Source: Agrococcus sp. ARC_14
GTDB lineage: Bacteria; Actinomycetota; Actinomycetes; Actinomycetales; Microbacteriaceae
Length of the DNA: 64,000 nucleotides
NCBI RefSeq assembly: GCF_022436485.1
Contig: NZ_JAKUDO010000001.1
Coordinates: 1,674,001-1,738,000 of the forward strand
Direction: 5' to 3'
The translations under genes were made by a program, and so were the position numbers. Positions within the stretch are counted from its first letter, which is position 1. Every line of letters starts with the position of its first letter. Below the pieces are notes generated by a model. It was not told the DNA's origin, did not search any database, and saw nothing but the letters and a program-made list of their open reading frames with translations. Below are positions 31,792 through 40,942 of the stretch, piece by piece.

Positions 31792-33642
31792 ATGGCGGGG
31801 CGGATCCTACGGAGCGACATCGATGAGCTGCGCGCGCGCATCTCGATCGTCGACGTCGTCGGCGAGCACGTCACGCTGAAGTCGGCGGGCGTCGGCAGCA
31901 TGAAGGGGCTCTGCCCCTTCCACGACGAGCGCACGCCGTCGTTCCACGTGCGCCCGGCCGTGGGGCGCTACCACTGCTTCGGCTGCGGGGAGGATGGCGA
32001 CGCCTTCCAGTTCGTCATGGCGATGAACCACACCTCGTTCAGCGAGACGGTCGAGCGCTTCGCAGGGCAGCTGGGCTACACGCTGCACTACGAGGACGGC
32101 AAGCCGCAGGAGGAGACGAGCGGTCGGCTGCGGCTGCTCGAGGCGAGCCGGGCTGCGGAGGCGTACTTCCAGGCGCAGCTGCTCACGCCGGCTGCAGCGC
32201 TGGGTCAGCAGTTCCTGGGGGAGCGCGGCTTCGACCTCGCCGCAGCGCAGCGATTCGGCGTGGGCTTCGCGCCCGCCTCCTTCGACGCGCTGAAGAAGCA
32301 CCTGCGAGGCAAGGGATTCACCGAGGCGGAGCAGCTCGGCGCCGGCCTGCTGAGCGAAGGGCAGCGGGGCAGCTACGACCGCTTCCGCGGCCGGCTGATC
32401 TGGCCGATCCGCGATGTCGCGGGGGCGACGGTCGGCTTCGGCGCCCGTCGGCTCTCGGACGACGACAAGGGCCCGAAGTACCTGAACTCCCCGGAGACGC
32501 CGATCTTCCGCAAGAGCCAGGTGCTCTACGGGCTCGACCTTGCCAAGCGCGACATCGCGAAGGGGCACGAAGCCGTCGTGGTGGAGGGCTACACGGATGT
32601 GATGGCGTGCCACCTCGCGGGCGTCACGACCGCGGTCGCCACGTGTGGCACGGCGTTCGGCGTCGATCACATCAAGGTGCTGCGCCGCGTGCTCGGCGAC
32701 GCGCAGGACACCATCGCATTCTCGCGGAATCGGGTGATCTTCACCTTCGATCCTGACAGCGCCGGCCAGGCCGCAGCGGCGAAGACCTTCATCGAAGATC
32801 AGCGCTTCGGCGCCCAGACCTTCGTCGCTGTGCCACCGGAGGGACTGGATCCCTGTGATCTGAGGCTCGAGCGCGGCGACGACGCAGTCCGCAAGCTCGT
32901 GCAGCAGCGCCGCCCGCTGTTCGAGTTCATGCTGCGGCGCATCGTCGCCGAGCACGACCTCGAGACGGTCGAGGGTCGCGTCGCGGCCATGCGTCGCGCG
33001 GCGCCCGTGCTGCAGTCCATCCGCGACCGCGCGCTCGGCGACGGCTACGCCCGCACCGTCGCAGGGTGGCTGGGCGTCCAGCCGGATGAGGTGCGCCAGG
33101 CCGTCCGCCAGGCCGGGCCGCGCCCGACGCCGACCTCCGACGGCGCCGCGGGCGAGCATCCGCCCGCCGACGTCGCGCTGCGGCAGCTCGAGCGCGACCC
33201 CGCATCGCGCATGGAGCGCGACGCGATCGCCGCGCTGCTGCAGCAGCCGGCGGTGCTCGGCAAGGACCTCGCTGCCCGCGGCGCCTCCGCCTACGTCGCG
33301 AACCCCTCGCTCGCGGTCGTGCGCGACGGTGTGCTCGCCTCGCTCGACGCCATCGAGGCCTCCGACTTCTCGGAGCGCGTCGCCGAGACGGTGCCCGCCG
33401 AGATCGTGGCGCTCGTGCGCACCCTGGCGATGGCGCCGATCCCGCAGTCGACGGCGGAGGGCGTCAAGGGCTACGTGCGCGGCATCGTCTCATCACTGGT
33501 CGACCGCGACATCCTGCGCCGCAAGGCCGAGCTGCTCGGCAGCCTGCAGCGGCTGGGCCCCACCGACCCGGAGGCCGCGAAGCGGCTGCAGGAGCAGCTG
33601 GTCGAGCTCGAGCGCGAGCGGCGGTCGCTGCGCTCGGAGTGA
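31792..33642 (+). CDS. dnaG: DNA primase
   Basis: Makes RNA primers for replication, 616 residues. The N-terminal CHC2 zinc finger is complete (CPFHDERTPSFHVRP, then YHCFGCGEDGDAFQF; Cys41, His44, Cys62, Cys65). The RNA polymerase domain follows with the TOPRIM Glu in VVVEGYTDVMACH and Asp residues in FTFDPDSAG and DPCDLRL. The C-terminal DnaB-binding domain is helical. ATG at 31792 has GAGGGGG upstream. Convergent with a lipoprotein gene 9 bp away. Confidence 0.97.
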   Translation: MAGRILRSDIDELRARISIVDVVGEHVTLKSAGVGSMKGLCPFHDERTPSFHVRPAVGRYHCFGCGEDGDAFQFVMAMNHTSFSETVERFAGQLGYTLHYEDGKPQEETSGRLRLLEASRAAEAYFQAQLLTPAAALGQQFLGERGFDLAAAQRFGVGFAPASFDALKKHLRGKGFTEAEQLGAGLLSEGQRGSYDRFRGRLIWPIRDVAGATVGFGARRLSDDDKGPKYLNSPETPIFRKSQVLYGLDLAKRDIAKGHEAVVVEGYTDVMACHLAGVTTAVATCGTAFGVDHIKVLRRVLGDAQDTIAFSRNRVIFTFDPDSAGQAAAAKTFIEDQRFGAQTFVAVPPEGLDPCDLRLERGDDAVRKLVQQRRPLFEFMLRRIVAEHDLETVEGRVAAMRRAAPVLQSIRDRALGDGYARTVAGWLGVQPDEVRQAVRQAGPRPTPTSDGAAGEHPPADVALRQLERDPASRMERDAIAALLQQPAVLGKDLAARGASAYVANPSLAVVRDGVLASLDAIEASDFSERVAETVPAEIVALVRTLAMAPIPQSTAEGVKGYVRGIVSSLVDRDILRRKAELLGSLQRLGPTDPEAAKRLQEQLVELERERRSLRSE

Positions 33643-33651
33643 GTGCCGCTG

Positions 33652-34353
33652 CTAGGGCTGCAGGAAGTTGATCTGCAGGTGCTCGAGCACGACCTCATCG
33701 ATGTGGTCGACACCGCCGACGTCCGCCGGGCAGTGCGCCATGATCGAGCTCGTGGTGCCGCTCGACTGGAAGTTGCGGGCGTACCAGGCGTGTGCGGTGC
33801 CGTCGTCGCGCTCAGAGATGATGGAGAGGAACTCGACCGCGACGCCCTGGGACGCCGACTCCTCGAGCGGGAACACATCCGCCTCCCAGTCGTCGGGCGA
33901 GGACTCCGAGATGATGCCGAGCGTGACGTTGGAGTTCTCGGTCTCGTCGGTCGACTCGCCGTCCTGCTGGCCCTGATAGGCCCAGAAGGTGCATCCGGTC
34001 GCCGTCTCGAGCACGCTGATCGTCGGGCCGGCGGGGAAGGTGGAGTCGGCCTGCGGCTCGAAGCCGTCGGTCGAGAGGATGCTCGTCTCCCAGCCCGCCT
34101 GGGTGCCCGGTGCCAGCTCGGTGCCGATCGCCACGAGATCGGGCAGGTCGGCGCCGCCGGCGGTCGGCTCCGTCGAGGGCGTCGGGACTGGAGCGGGGGA
34201 CGTCTCGATGGGATCGGTGACGCCCGTGGCGGTCGGCTGCGGCGGCGCGCTCGGCAGTGGCGGCGGCGAGATGCAGGCCGAGAGCGAGAGCGCGGTCGCC
34301 GCTGCGAGGAGGATCAGCGGTGCTGCCGAGAGGCGGCGGGATGCAGGGGACAT
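33652..34353 (-). CDS. Putative secreted lipoprotein
   Basis: 233 residues. A signal peptide (residues 1-27) ends in the lipobox LSAC, so the protein should be lipid-anchored outside the membrane. A Pro/Thr-rich linker follows (about 28-68), then a globular domain with TIVTG-free but Cys-bearing segment CTFWAYQGQ and C-terminal MAHCPADVGGVDHIDEVV, whose two cysteines could form a disulfide. I do not recognise the family. ATG at 34353 has GGAG 6 nt upstream. Convergent with dnaG. Confidence 0.85.
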   Translation of the reverse strand: MSPASRRLSAAPLILLAAATALSLSACISPPPLPSAPPQPTATGVTDPIETSPAPVPTPSTEPTAGGADLPDLVAIGTELAPGTQAGWETSILSTDGFEPQADSTFPAGPTISVLETATGCTFWAYQGQQDGESTDETENSNVTLGIISESSPDDWEADVFPLEESASQGVAVEFLSIISERDDGTAHAWYARNFQSSGTTSSIMAHCPADVGGVDHIDEVVLEHLQINFLQP

Positions 34354-34470
34354 GCGGTGCTCCAAGGCGTGCGGTGCGGGGGAAGGTGCTCAAACGGTAG
34401 CGCGGCAACCTGCGGATCCGGTGGAGGGCGCACGCGGGCGCGAGAGGTGACCCGGCCCTGGGGGAGATGC

Positions 34471-34476
34471 TACGAT
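34471..34476 (+). promoter_or_regulatory. -10 box for tRNA-Asn
   Basis: TACGAT, 20 bp before the mature tRNA 5' end, giving a short 5' leader removed by RNase P (whose RNA gene is at 55273). Confidence 0.45.
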
Positions 34477-34496
34477 TGACGTCGCTCCCGCAGCGA

Positions 34497-34569
34497 TCCT
34501 CGATAGCTCAATTGGCAGAGCAGCCGGCTGTTAACCGGCAGGTTGATGGTTCGAGTCCATCTCGGGGAG
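34497..34569 (+). tRNA. tRNA-Asn (anticodon GTT)
   Basis: 73 nt with a full cloverleaf. The acceptor stem pairs TCCTCGA with TCGGGGA (one T-G pair). The anticodon loop is CTGTTAA, anticodon GTT. The T loop is TTCGAGT. No CCA is encoded. A strong terminator follows at 34575. Confidence 0.96.
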
Positions 34570-34574
34570 CGACA

Positions 34575-34600
34575 GGCCCCCACCCTCACGGGTGGGGGCC
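34575..34600 (+). terminator. Terminator after tRNA-Asn
   Basis: A perfect 11-bp stem (GGCCCCCACCC with GGGTGGGGGCC), a TCAC loop and a tail beginning TTCTTCGT. It also separates tRNA-Asn from the convergent def gene. Confidence 0.9.
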
Positions 34601-34616
34601 TTCTTCGTGTGACGGC

Positions 34617-35180
34617 TCAGTCCTCGAGGTCGTCGACGCCCGGCAACCAGGAGTTACCGGGGACGCCCCACTTGTTGCGCTTGATCGCCTTCTGCACGCC
34701 CTTCGTGCCGAGCGCATCCAGCCGGTCGGCGTAGAGCACGCCGTTCAGGTGGTCGAACTCGTGCTGCAGGATGCGCGCGAGCCAGCCGGAGGCCTCGAGC
34801 TCGTAGTGCTCGCCAAGCTCGTCCTGCGCCCTGAGGATGGCGCGATCGCTGCGCATGAGCGCGAAGCGCTCGCCCGGGATCGAGAGGCAGCCCTCCTCGT
34901 CCTCCTCCTCGGCGATGCCGATCGGCGGGGGAGTGACCCATAGCTCCGGGTTCGCCGCGACGCCGCGGGTGCGGGTGCCATCCTCGTCCGTCCAGTCGTA
35001 GACGAACAGGCGCTTGCCGAGACCGACCTGCGGAGCCGCGAGGCCGACGCCCGGTGCGGCCTCCATGGTGGCGAACATGTCCTCGACGAGCTGCGCGAGC
35101 TCGGCGTCGAAGCCGACGACCGGCTCCGCGACCTCGTGGAGGACGGGCTCGCCGGTGATGCAGATGGGCAGAACGGTCAT
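34617..35180 (-). CDS. def: Peptide deformylase
   Basis: Removes the formyl group from new proteins; metalloenzyme of 187 residues. Motif 1 GVGLAAPQVGLG, motif 2 EEGCLSIPG (Cys metal ligand) and motif 3 LQHEFDHLNGVLY (HExxH as HEFDH) are all complete. ATG at 35180. Divergent from a DMT transporter gene whose leaderless promoter lies 30 bp away. Convergent with tRNA-Asn, with the shared terminator between. Confidence 0.96.
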   Translation of the reverse strand: MTVLPICITGEPVLHEVAEPVVGFDAELAQLVEDMFATMEAAPGVGLAAPQVGLGKRLFVYDWTDEDGTRTRGVAANPELWVTPPPIGIAEEEDEEGCLSIPGERFALMRSDRAILRAQDELGEHYELEASGWLARILQHEFDHLNGVLYADRLDALGTKGVQKAIKRNKWGVPGNSWLPGVDDLED

Positions 35181-35210
35181 GTCCTCCAGGGTATCGAGAG
35201 CCGCTCGCAG

Positions 35211-35216
35211 TACGGT
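35211..35216 (+). promoter_or_regulatory. -10 box of the leaderless DMT transporter promoter
   Basis: TACGGT, then 6 nt (ctacag), then GTG at 35223. Confidence 0.55.
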
Positions 35217-35222
35217 CTACAG

Positions 35223-36164
35223 GTGCTCTTCACCGCGCTCGACGACCTCGCGGCAGAAATCTCGCTCACGCCCCTGCAGGCGCTCGGGATTCCTGTCGCG
35301 CTCGTGGGCGCGATCTTCCTGTCGGTGGGCACGCAGTTCCAGCACCGCGGCGTCGGCCACTTCGAGGGCGGTGACCAGCGGGGTGCCCATCTGGGCGGCT
35401 CTGCGCTGCTGCGGCTGCTGAAGAATCCGGCGTGGGTCGTCGGCACGCTGCTGCTCGGGCTCGCCGTCGTGCTGCAGCTGGGCGCCCTCGCGCTCGCGCC
35501 GCTCATCGTCGTGCAGCCGCTCGGCGCCGTCGCACTGGTCGTGACTGCGATCCTCAACTCCCGCCTGGCCGGCATCAAGCTCGACCACCGCACGATCCGC
35601 GCGATCGTCACCTGCCTGGTCGGGATCGCCCTCTTCGTCACCGTCGCCGCGATCTTCGCGATCGAGCGACCCATCCGCGACCAGCAGCTGCTGACGGTGC
35701 TGTCGCTGCTCGTGGTCGCCCTCGTGGCACTCGGCGTCGTCTGGTGGGTGTTCCGCGCCAGGGCGAGCGCGATCTTCTACATCGTCGCGGCAGGCGTGCT
35801 CTACGGATTCGTCGTGACGCTCTCGAAGGTCGTCATCAACCGCATCATCTCTGGCAACTTCGACTGGCTCACGATCGTCTGCGGCGTCGCCATGCTGGTC
35901 GCCGTGCTCGTCGGCAGCTATGCCGTGCAGCTGGCCCACGCCTCCGGCCCGCCCGACCTCGTGATCGCCGGCCTGACCGTGGTCGACCCCCTCATCGCCG
36001 TGCTCATCGGCGTGACCGTGCTCGGTGAGGCCGCTGCCACACCGCCGTGGGCGATCATGGTCTTCGCCGCGGCGGGAGGGCTCGCCGTCTGGGGTGTGTT
36101 CCAGCTGGCCAGGCATCATCCACAGATCCGAACGCCGCTGGCGGTCGAGGAGAACAATGACTGA
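35223..36164 (+). CDS. DMT-superfamily transporter (EamA-like)
   Basis: 313-residue membrane protein with about nine helices in two repeats, the EamA/NIPA-like layout. The first helix is LGIPVALVGAIFLSVGTQFQ and the C-terminus ends in a helix with GLAVWGVFQLARHH, followed by a short acidic tail. The GTG at 35223 is chosen from the leaderless promoter 6 nt upstream. Substrate unknown. The stop overlaps the next gene by 8 nt. Confidence 0.85.
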   Translation: MLFTALDDLAAEISLTPLQALGIPVALVGAIFLSVGTQFQHRGVGHFEGGDQRGAHLGGSALLRLLKNPAWVVGTLLLGLAVVLQLGALALAPLIVVQPLGAVALVVTAILNSRLAGIKLDHRTIRAIVTCLVGIALFVTVAAIFAIERPIRDQQLLTVLSLLVVALVALGVVWWVFRARASAIFYIVAAGVLYGFVVTLSKVVINRIISGNFDWLTIVCGVAMLVAVLVGSYAVQLAHASGPPDLVIAGLTVVDPLIAVLIGVTVLGEAAATPPWAIMVFAAAGGLAVWGVFQLARHHPQIRTPLAVEENND

Positions 36165-37356
36165 ACGCCCTCTGCGCATCCTCATCGCGACCGACACGTT
36201 CGCGCCCGACGTCAACGGGGCCGCGAAGTTCACCACTCGGCTCGCGGCACGCCTGACGCAGCGGGGCCATGAGGTGCACGTCGTCGCATCCGCGCTCGCG
36301 CGCGGGCGGCAGGGCACGCGCATCGAGGAGCACGAGGGCCAGCGGTTCTCGGTGCACCGCCTGCGCTCGCTGCTCTACCCGGGCCACGAGTGGCTGCGCT
36401 TCGCCGAGCCGTGGCGGATGTTCCAGAACGCAGCGTCGCTGCTCGACGCCCTGCGTCCTGACGTCGTGCACTTCCAGTCGCACATCGTGCTCGGTCGCGC
36501 CTTCTCCACCGAGGCGAATAAGCGCGGCATCCGCGTGGTCGGCACCAACCACCTGATGTTCGAGAACATCATGGATCACTCGAACATCCCCCGATTCCTG
36601 CGCGATCAGACGATCGACAGGCTCTGGCGGGATGCCGCGACGGTGTTCGAGCGCTGCGACGTCGTCACGACGCCCACGCGCCGCAGCGCCGATTACCTGG
36701 AGCTGAAGACGGGCCTGCGCAACGTGCACGCCATCTCGTGCGGGCTGCCGGGCGACGAGTACAGCCCGAACCCCGAGCGTCAGCGGGGTCGCATCGTCTT
36801 CGTCGGTCGCGTGACGAGCGAGAAGCGCCTGGAGACGCTCGTTCGCGCGGTCGCGCAGCTGCCGGAGGATCTGCCCTGGCACCTCGACATCGTGGGCGGC
36901 GGCGACCAGATCGACGAGCTGGCCGCACTCGCGCGAGACCTGCACGTCGCCGATCGCATCACGCTCACCGGCTTCGTCTCCAACGAGGAGCTGCGGGAGC
37001 GGCTGCGCTCCGCCGAGGTCTTCGTGATGCCGTCGACTGCCGAGCTGCAGTCGATCGCGACGATGGAAGCCATGGCCACCGGCCTGCCGATCGTCGCCGC
37101 CAACGCGATGGCGCTGCCGCACCTGGTGACCGACGGCGTCAACGGCTGGCTGTTCAACCCGGATGACGCCGTCGATCTCGCCGCCAAGCTCGACCGCGTG
37201 CTGCGCCTGGACGACGCGGAGTACGCCAAGCTGCAGCAGCACAGCCTGCAGATGGTCGCACCGCACGACATCGAGGCGACCATCACTGCCTTCGAGCGCC
37301 TCTACCGCGGCGAGGACATCAGCGACCCCGACACCCACGTCGAGATCGCCGACTAG
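36157..37356 (+). CDS. Glycosyltransferase family 4-like protein
   Basis: 399-residue GT-B glycosyltransferase. The N-terminal domain starts LRILIATDTFAPDVNGAAKFTTRLA, the usual GT4 donor pattern, and the C-terminal domain has RGRIVFVGRVTSEKRLETLV, then VFVMPSTAELQSIATMEAMATGLPIVA, the EX7E region. Related proteins make mannosylated lipids or glycolipids; the specific sugar is unknown. ATG at 36157 has GAGGAG upstream and overlaps the DMT gene, so the two are co-transcribed. Followed by tRNA-Met. Confidence 0.92.
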   Translation: MTERPLRILIATDTFAPDVNGAAKFTTRLAARLTQRGHEVHVVASALARGRQGTRIEEHEGQRFSVHRLRSLLYPGHEWLRFAEPWRMFQNAASLLDALRPDVVHFQSHIVLGRAFSTEANKRGIRVVGTNHLMFENIMDHSNIPRFLRDQTIDRLWRDAATVFERCDVVTTPTRRSADYLELKTGLRNVHAISCGLPGDEYSPNPERQRGRIVFVGRVTSEKRLETLVRAVAQLPEDLPWHLDIVGGGDQIDELAALARDLHVADRITLTGFVSNEELRERLRSAEVFVMPSTAELQSIATMEAMATGLPIVAANAMALPHLVTDGVNGWLFNPDDAVDLAAKLDRVLRLDDAEYAKLQQHSLQMVAPHDIEATITAFERLYRGEDISDPDTHVEIAD

Positions 37357-37384
37357 GCTCGAATGCCGGGCCGTCTCGGCTCAC

Positions 37385-37458
37385 GGGGCGGTAGCTCAGC
37401 TGGTCAGAGCAGGGGACTCATAATCCCTCGGTCGCGGGTTCAAGTCCCGCCCGCCCTA
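37385..37458 (+). tRNA. tRNA-Met (anticodon CAT, elongator-like)
   Basis: 74 nt. The acceptor stem pairs GGGGCGG with CCGCCCT. The anticodon loop is CTCATAA with anticodon CAT, and the T loop is TTCAAGT. The unpaired C1-A72 of initiator tRNA is absent, so it is not the initiator. An Ile2 tRNA with a modified CAT anticodon cannot be excluded from sequence by eye. No CCA is encoded. Confidence 0.9.
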
Positions 37459-37728
37459 CTTGCGCCGTCGACTGGCACAGCCATGCGTGATAAAACCGCC
37501 GTCGCGGAATTCGCGCTCTTGTCAGAACCATCGGAACGCCCAGTGATCTTCGGCAAGTCATGAAGCTGCAGCGCGTGCGATAGGCAGACGCCGGTGCTTG
37601 AAGTTGCGGAATCGGTGCGGCTGGAGGCCCGACCTCAGAACGTGGGCAGTCCCTCCGCGGCGGGGAGGGAGGGGCAAACCACCGTCGACCGGATTCATGT
37701 CTGTCGCCAAGAGCGGGAAGATGAGCCC
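37459..37728. other. Less GC-rich intergenic patch after tRNA-Met
   Basis: 270 bp with more A/T than the neighbours and no confident gene. It holds one 26-codon frame (37483-37563, starting MRDKTAVAEF) that matches nothing I recognise and is probably a remnant. No repeat of the tRNA 3' end is visible, so an att site is not supported. Confidence 0.5.
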
Positions 37729-38475
37729 ATGGTGGCTGACGAACTCATGGACCCGCGCACTCGCGCACGTCAGATCGCAGTGGGGGATCCCGTCCGCTGG
37801 AAACTGCTGGAGCTCGACGCCCTTCGCAGACACCGGCAGGTGGTGCTCGAAATCGACCCTGTCAGGGCTCAGTCCTCCTGGCGCGACCGCATTTCCTGCA
37901 TCGTCGCCTCGCTGTACCTCCCCGCTCTGCTCGCTCCAGCGCTGGGTGCGGTGCTAACGGTTCAGGCCCTATTCAGCGCTGCCACGCCCAGTGCGCCTGC
38001 TGGTCTTGTGGGGTCCGCCCTGGTCTTCATCTTCGCCGATGTCGTGCTGCTGCTCATGGCTGTCTCAACGATCAGGGGTCGGCAAGGCGGGAGACTCGCA
38101 CGCGGTATCGGCGCCTACCTGGTCGTGAGCAGCATCGTGGCGGCCGCATCGACGATTGCCATTGCGTCGCGTTCTGAGCTTGCAGGTCTGTGGGCGGTTC
38201 CCTCGGTGGTGGGCGTTCTCATTGGTGCGTTGCTTGTCGGTGCTCCGGTGGCCGCGCGCATGCTTCCCCGCCCTCTCTCTCGTCGCGAGCGCGCGCAGGC
38301 CATCATCGAATCGCTGTCAGCGCGCGAGCGCGAGAGAATCGGGTCGGAGATGTTCGAAGCCATCGAGACGCTTGCCGAACGCGGGATCATCAGTAGGTCA
38401 GAGGCAGACTGGGCCCACGGAGCCGAACTCGGAATGCTCCCCGTCCGGATGAGCGAACGCAGACCGCGTCTTTAA
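37729..38475 (+). CDS. Hypothetical membrane protein with lower-GC codon use
   Basis: 248 residues, not recognised. Four hydrophobic helices are visible: about residues 58-85, 92-115, 130-155 and 160-180. The N-terminal 50 residues are charged (RTRARQIAVGDPVRWKLLEL), and the C-terminal 60 are a cytoplasmic helical segment with RRERAQAIIESLSARERERI and EAIETLAERGIISRSEADW, short-linear-helix style. Codon use is clearly less GC-rich at third positions than in flanking genes (cta, cct, ctt, tct occur), suggesting transfer. ATG at 37729 follows GCGGGAAGATG. It stands alone after tRNA-Met. Confidence 0.65.
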   Translation: MVADELMDPRTRARQIAVGDPVRWKLLELDALRRHRQVVLEIDPVRAQSSWRDRISCIVASLYLPALLAPALGAVLTVQALFSAATPSAPAGLVGSALVFIFADVVLLLMAVSTIRGRQGGRLARGIGAYLVVSSIVAAASTIAIASRSELAGLWAVPSVVGVLIGALLVGAPVAARMLPRPLSRRERAQAIIESLSARERERIGSEMFEAIETLAERGIISRSEADWAHGAELGMLPVRMSERRPRL

Positions 38476-38586
38476 CCGCAACTCGCGCCCTGCAGCCTTG
38501 ACGAAGCGCGAGAACTACGACGACTGCTCAACACGATCACGTTGCTCGGTCAATTGGACCGGCCTGCCTGCTCCGGCGCGAGCCGC

Positions 38587-39771
38587 TCACCCGCCGCTAC
38601 GTCGGCGGTGCCGCATGCGCTGGATCGTCTCCATCGCGGCGACGGCGAGCAGCACCGCGGTCGCTGCCGAGCCCGTGCCGAGCGCGGAGAGCAGCGGTGA
38701 CACCGCGGCGACGGCCAGGATCCCCAGCACGCCCAGCATCTGCGGCACGATCCACTGGCGCTCGAGCAGTCGCCGGAAGCAGAGCGTGCCGACCAGGAAC
38801 AGCAGCGGGCCGCCGAGCACAGTGACGACGGTCGACAGGCTCTGCCCGTCGGGGTTCGCCAGCATCTCCTTGTCACCGACGCTCACCAGCACGATGCCGG
38901 CGATCACGAGCAAATGCACATAGGTGTAGGCGGTGCGCGCGAGCCGACCCGGCGCATCCGACGCCTCCATCGCCTCGGCACCGATGCGCTCTCCGTGATC
39001 GAAGTAGATCCACCACATCGCAGCGGCAGAGGTGAAGGCGAGCATCATGGCGATGACGGCCGGTGGGCTGATCTCGAGCTCGACGAAGGCGAATCCGGTC
39101 ACCAGCAGGCCCTCGCCCAGCGCGATCAGCACGAACAGCGCCGAGCGCTCCGCGATGTGCGCACCGGAGAGATCCCAGCGCGACATCTCGACGCGGCCCA
39201 TCGCAGGCACCGGGAAACCGAGACGGGTGCCGAGCAGCTCGACCCCGAGCGCAGCGGCCCAGAGCGGCAGCTGCGCCGGCAGCGGCAGCAGAGCGCCGAC
39301 GATCCACATCGCGCTGCTTGCCGCGGTCCAGACCAGCACTCGCGTGAAGTCGACGGCGATCTCGCGGTCATGCCGCCAGGTGGCGAGCACGATGAAGCCG
39401 GTGCGGCCGAGCTGCATCGCCACGTAGGCGACGGCGAACACCCAGGCCCGGTCGCCGAAGGAGTCGGCGATCGAGACGCTCATCACCAGCGCGATGAAGG
39501 CGATGATGATCACGGCGCTGCGCACCGGCAGCCGCACCGGGTCGAGCCAGTTCGTCACCCAGGTCGTCGCGACCCACGCCCACCACAGCGCCGTGACCAT
39601 GATCGCGCCCTCGATGGCGCCCAGCGGCGTCTGGTGCTCGAACAGGTAGGCCGACAGCTGCGTGAGCGCGAAGACGAAGACCAGGTCGAAGAACAGCTCG
39701 ACGTAGGTGACTCGATCCGACCGCGACGCATCGCTCGGGCGAAGCAGATCGCGGCGGGCTCCAGCACTCAT
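38587..39771 (-). CDS. Low temperature requirement protein A-like membrane protein
   Basis: 394-residue LtrA-family protein. The diagnostic start is RVTYVELFFDLVFVFALTQLS, followed by about eleven hydrophobic helices (PAIGMRVEMSRWDLSG-like loop GRVEMSRWDLSGAHIAERSAL and GEGLLVTGFAF). The family was named for a Listeria gene needed at low temperature; its biochemistry is unknown. ATG at 39771 is 58 bp from the divergent DSD1-like gene's start. Ends in a charged tail with RRRSGG. Confidence 0.9.
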   Translation of the reverse strand: MSAGARRDLLRPSDASRSDRVTYVELFFDLVFVFALTQLSAYLFEHQTPLGAIEGAIMVTALWWAWVATTWVTNWLDPVRLPVRSAVIIIAFIALVMSVSIADSFGDRAWVFAVAYVAMQLGRTGFIVLATWRHDREIAVDFTRVLVWTAASSAMWIVGALLPLPAQLPLWAAALGVELLGTRLGFPVPAMGRVEMSRWDLSGAHIAERSALFVLIALGEGLLVTGFAFVELEISPPAVIAMMLAFTSAAAMWWIYFDHGERIGAEAMEASDAPGRLARTAYTYVHLLVIAGIVLVSVGDKEMLANPDGQSLSTVVTVLGGPLLFLVGTLCFRRLLERQWIVPQMLGVLGILAVAAVSPLLSALGTGSAATAVLLAVAAMETIQRMRHRRRSGG

Positions 39772-39816
39772 GCCACATGATGGCACGCAGCGCGGCCTGC
39801 CGTGCCGCACGGGCGC

Positions 39817-39822
39817 TACCCT
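39817..39822 (+). promoter_or_regulatory. -10 box of the leaderless DSD1-like promoter
   Basis: TACCCT, then 7 nt, then GTG at 39830. Confidence 0.55.
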
Positions 39823-39829
39823 CCGAAGC

Positions 39830-40924
39830 GTGGCCCCAAGCACGCCGTTCCTCGCCGTCGACCTCGAGCGCATGCAGGCGAACATCGCCCGCGTCGCCGA
39901 TGCCGCCACGGCGCGCGGCATCGCGCTGCGGCCGCACGTCAAGACGCACAAGACGATCGAGATCGGCCGGATGCAGGTCGCGGCCGGCGCACACGGCCTG
40001 ACGGTCGCGACGGTGGGGGAGGCCGAGGTCTTCGCCGCCGCCGGGCTCGACGACCTCTGCATCGCCTACCCGCTCTGGATCGACGCCGACAAGGCGGCCA
40101 GGCTGAGCGCCCTCGCGGCCCGCGGCGCAGCCATCAGCATCGGCGTCGACTCGGTCGAGGGCGTGCAGCGCCTGGTGCACGCGGGCCTCGCCGGCCGCGT
40201 GGCGGTGCGGGTCGAGATCGATGCGGGTCATCACCGGTCCGGATGCGCTCCGGCGGCCGCGGGGGAGGTCGCCTCCGCCGCCATGCGCGCAGGCGTCGAC
40301 GTGGAGGGCATCTTCGCGTTCCCCGGCCACGCCTACGCACCGGACGCTCGCGCGCAGGCGGCGATCGACGAAGCCGAGGCGCTCACGGCCGCGGCAGCCT
40401 CGCTGCGCGCCGAGGGCATCCGGCCCCTGGTGATCTCGGGTGGATCGACGCCGAGCTTCGCCGCCTCGCTCGAGCTCGACTCGCCCGTCACAGAGCTGCG
40501 CCCCGGCGTCTCCGTGTTCGGGGACGCGCAGCAGTGGGAACTGGGAGCCGCGGAGCCTGAGCAGATCGCGCTCACCTGCCACGCGACGGTGGTCTCGCAC
40601 GCGGGCGGACGACTCGTCCTCGACGCCGGCTCGAAGGCGCTCGGCCCGGATCGCCCCGCGTGGGCGACCGGCAACGGGCGGCTGCTCGACCACCCGGATG
40701 CGCGCATCGTGCAGCTGAGCGAGCACCACGCGGTCGTGGAGATGCAGGCGGGAGGCGCCAGCCAGACGAGCGCGCTGCCACCGCTCGGCAGCATCGTGCG
40801 CGCGGTGCCGAACCATGTCTGCACCGCGGTCAATCTGGTCGACGAGCTCGTCGTCTACGACCGCGGTGACGACCCGGTGCCGGCCGCGCGCTGGCGCGTC
40901 GCGGCACGCGGCCGCAACAGCTGA
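39830..40924 (+). CDS. Alanine racemase-fold PLP enzyme (D-threonine aldolase/D-serine dehydratase-like)
   Basis: 364 residues, DSD1-type fold-type III PLP enzyme. The PLP lysine is in LRPHVKTHKTIEIGRMQ, near residue 36-40. The C-terminal metal-binding His and Cys of the D-threonine aldolase/D-serine dehydratase family are present in VPNHVCTAVNLVDEL. The GTG start is supported by a leaderless promoter 7 nt upstream. It probably degrades a D-amino acid; the exact substrate cannot be assigned. The next gene is convergent, 18 bp away. Confidence 0.9.
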   Translation: MAPSTPFLAVDLERMQANIARVADAATARGIALRPHVKTHKTIEIGRMQVAAGAHGLTVATVGEAEVFAAAGLDDLCIAYPLWIDADKAARLSALAARGAAISIGVDSVEGVQRLVHAGLAGRVAVRVEIDAGHHRSGCAPAAAGEVASAAMRAGVDVEGIFAFPGHAYAPDARAQAAIDEAEALTAAAASLRAEGIRPLVISGGSTPSFAASLELDSPVTELRPGVSVFGDAQQWELGAAEPEQIALTCHATVVSHAGGRLVLDAGSKALGPDRPAWATGNGRLLDHPDARIVQLSEHHAVVEMQAGGASQTSALPPLGSIVRAVPNHVCTAVNLVDELVVYDRGDDPVPAARWRVAARGRNS

Positions 40925-40942
40925 CGCCCGCCCCGGGCTTCG

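Noticed and set aside
37385..37728. Integrated element with tRNA-Met as att site
   Set aside because: No duplicated tRNA 3' end, integrase or flanking repeat is visible; only composition differs.
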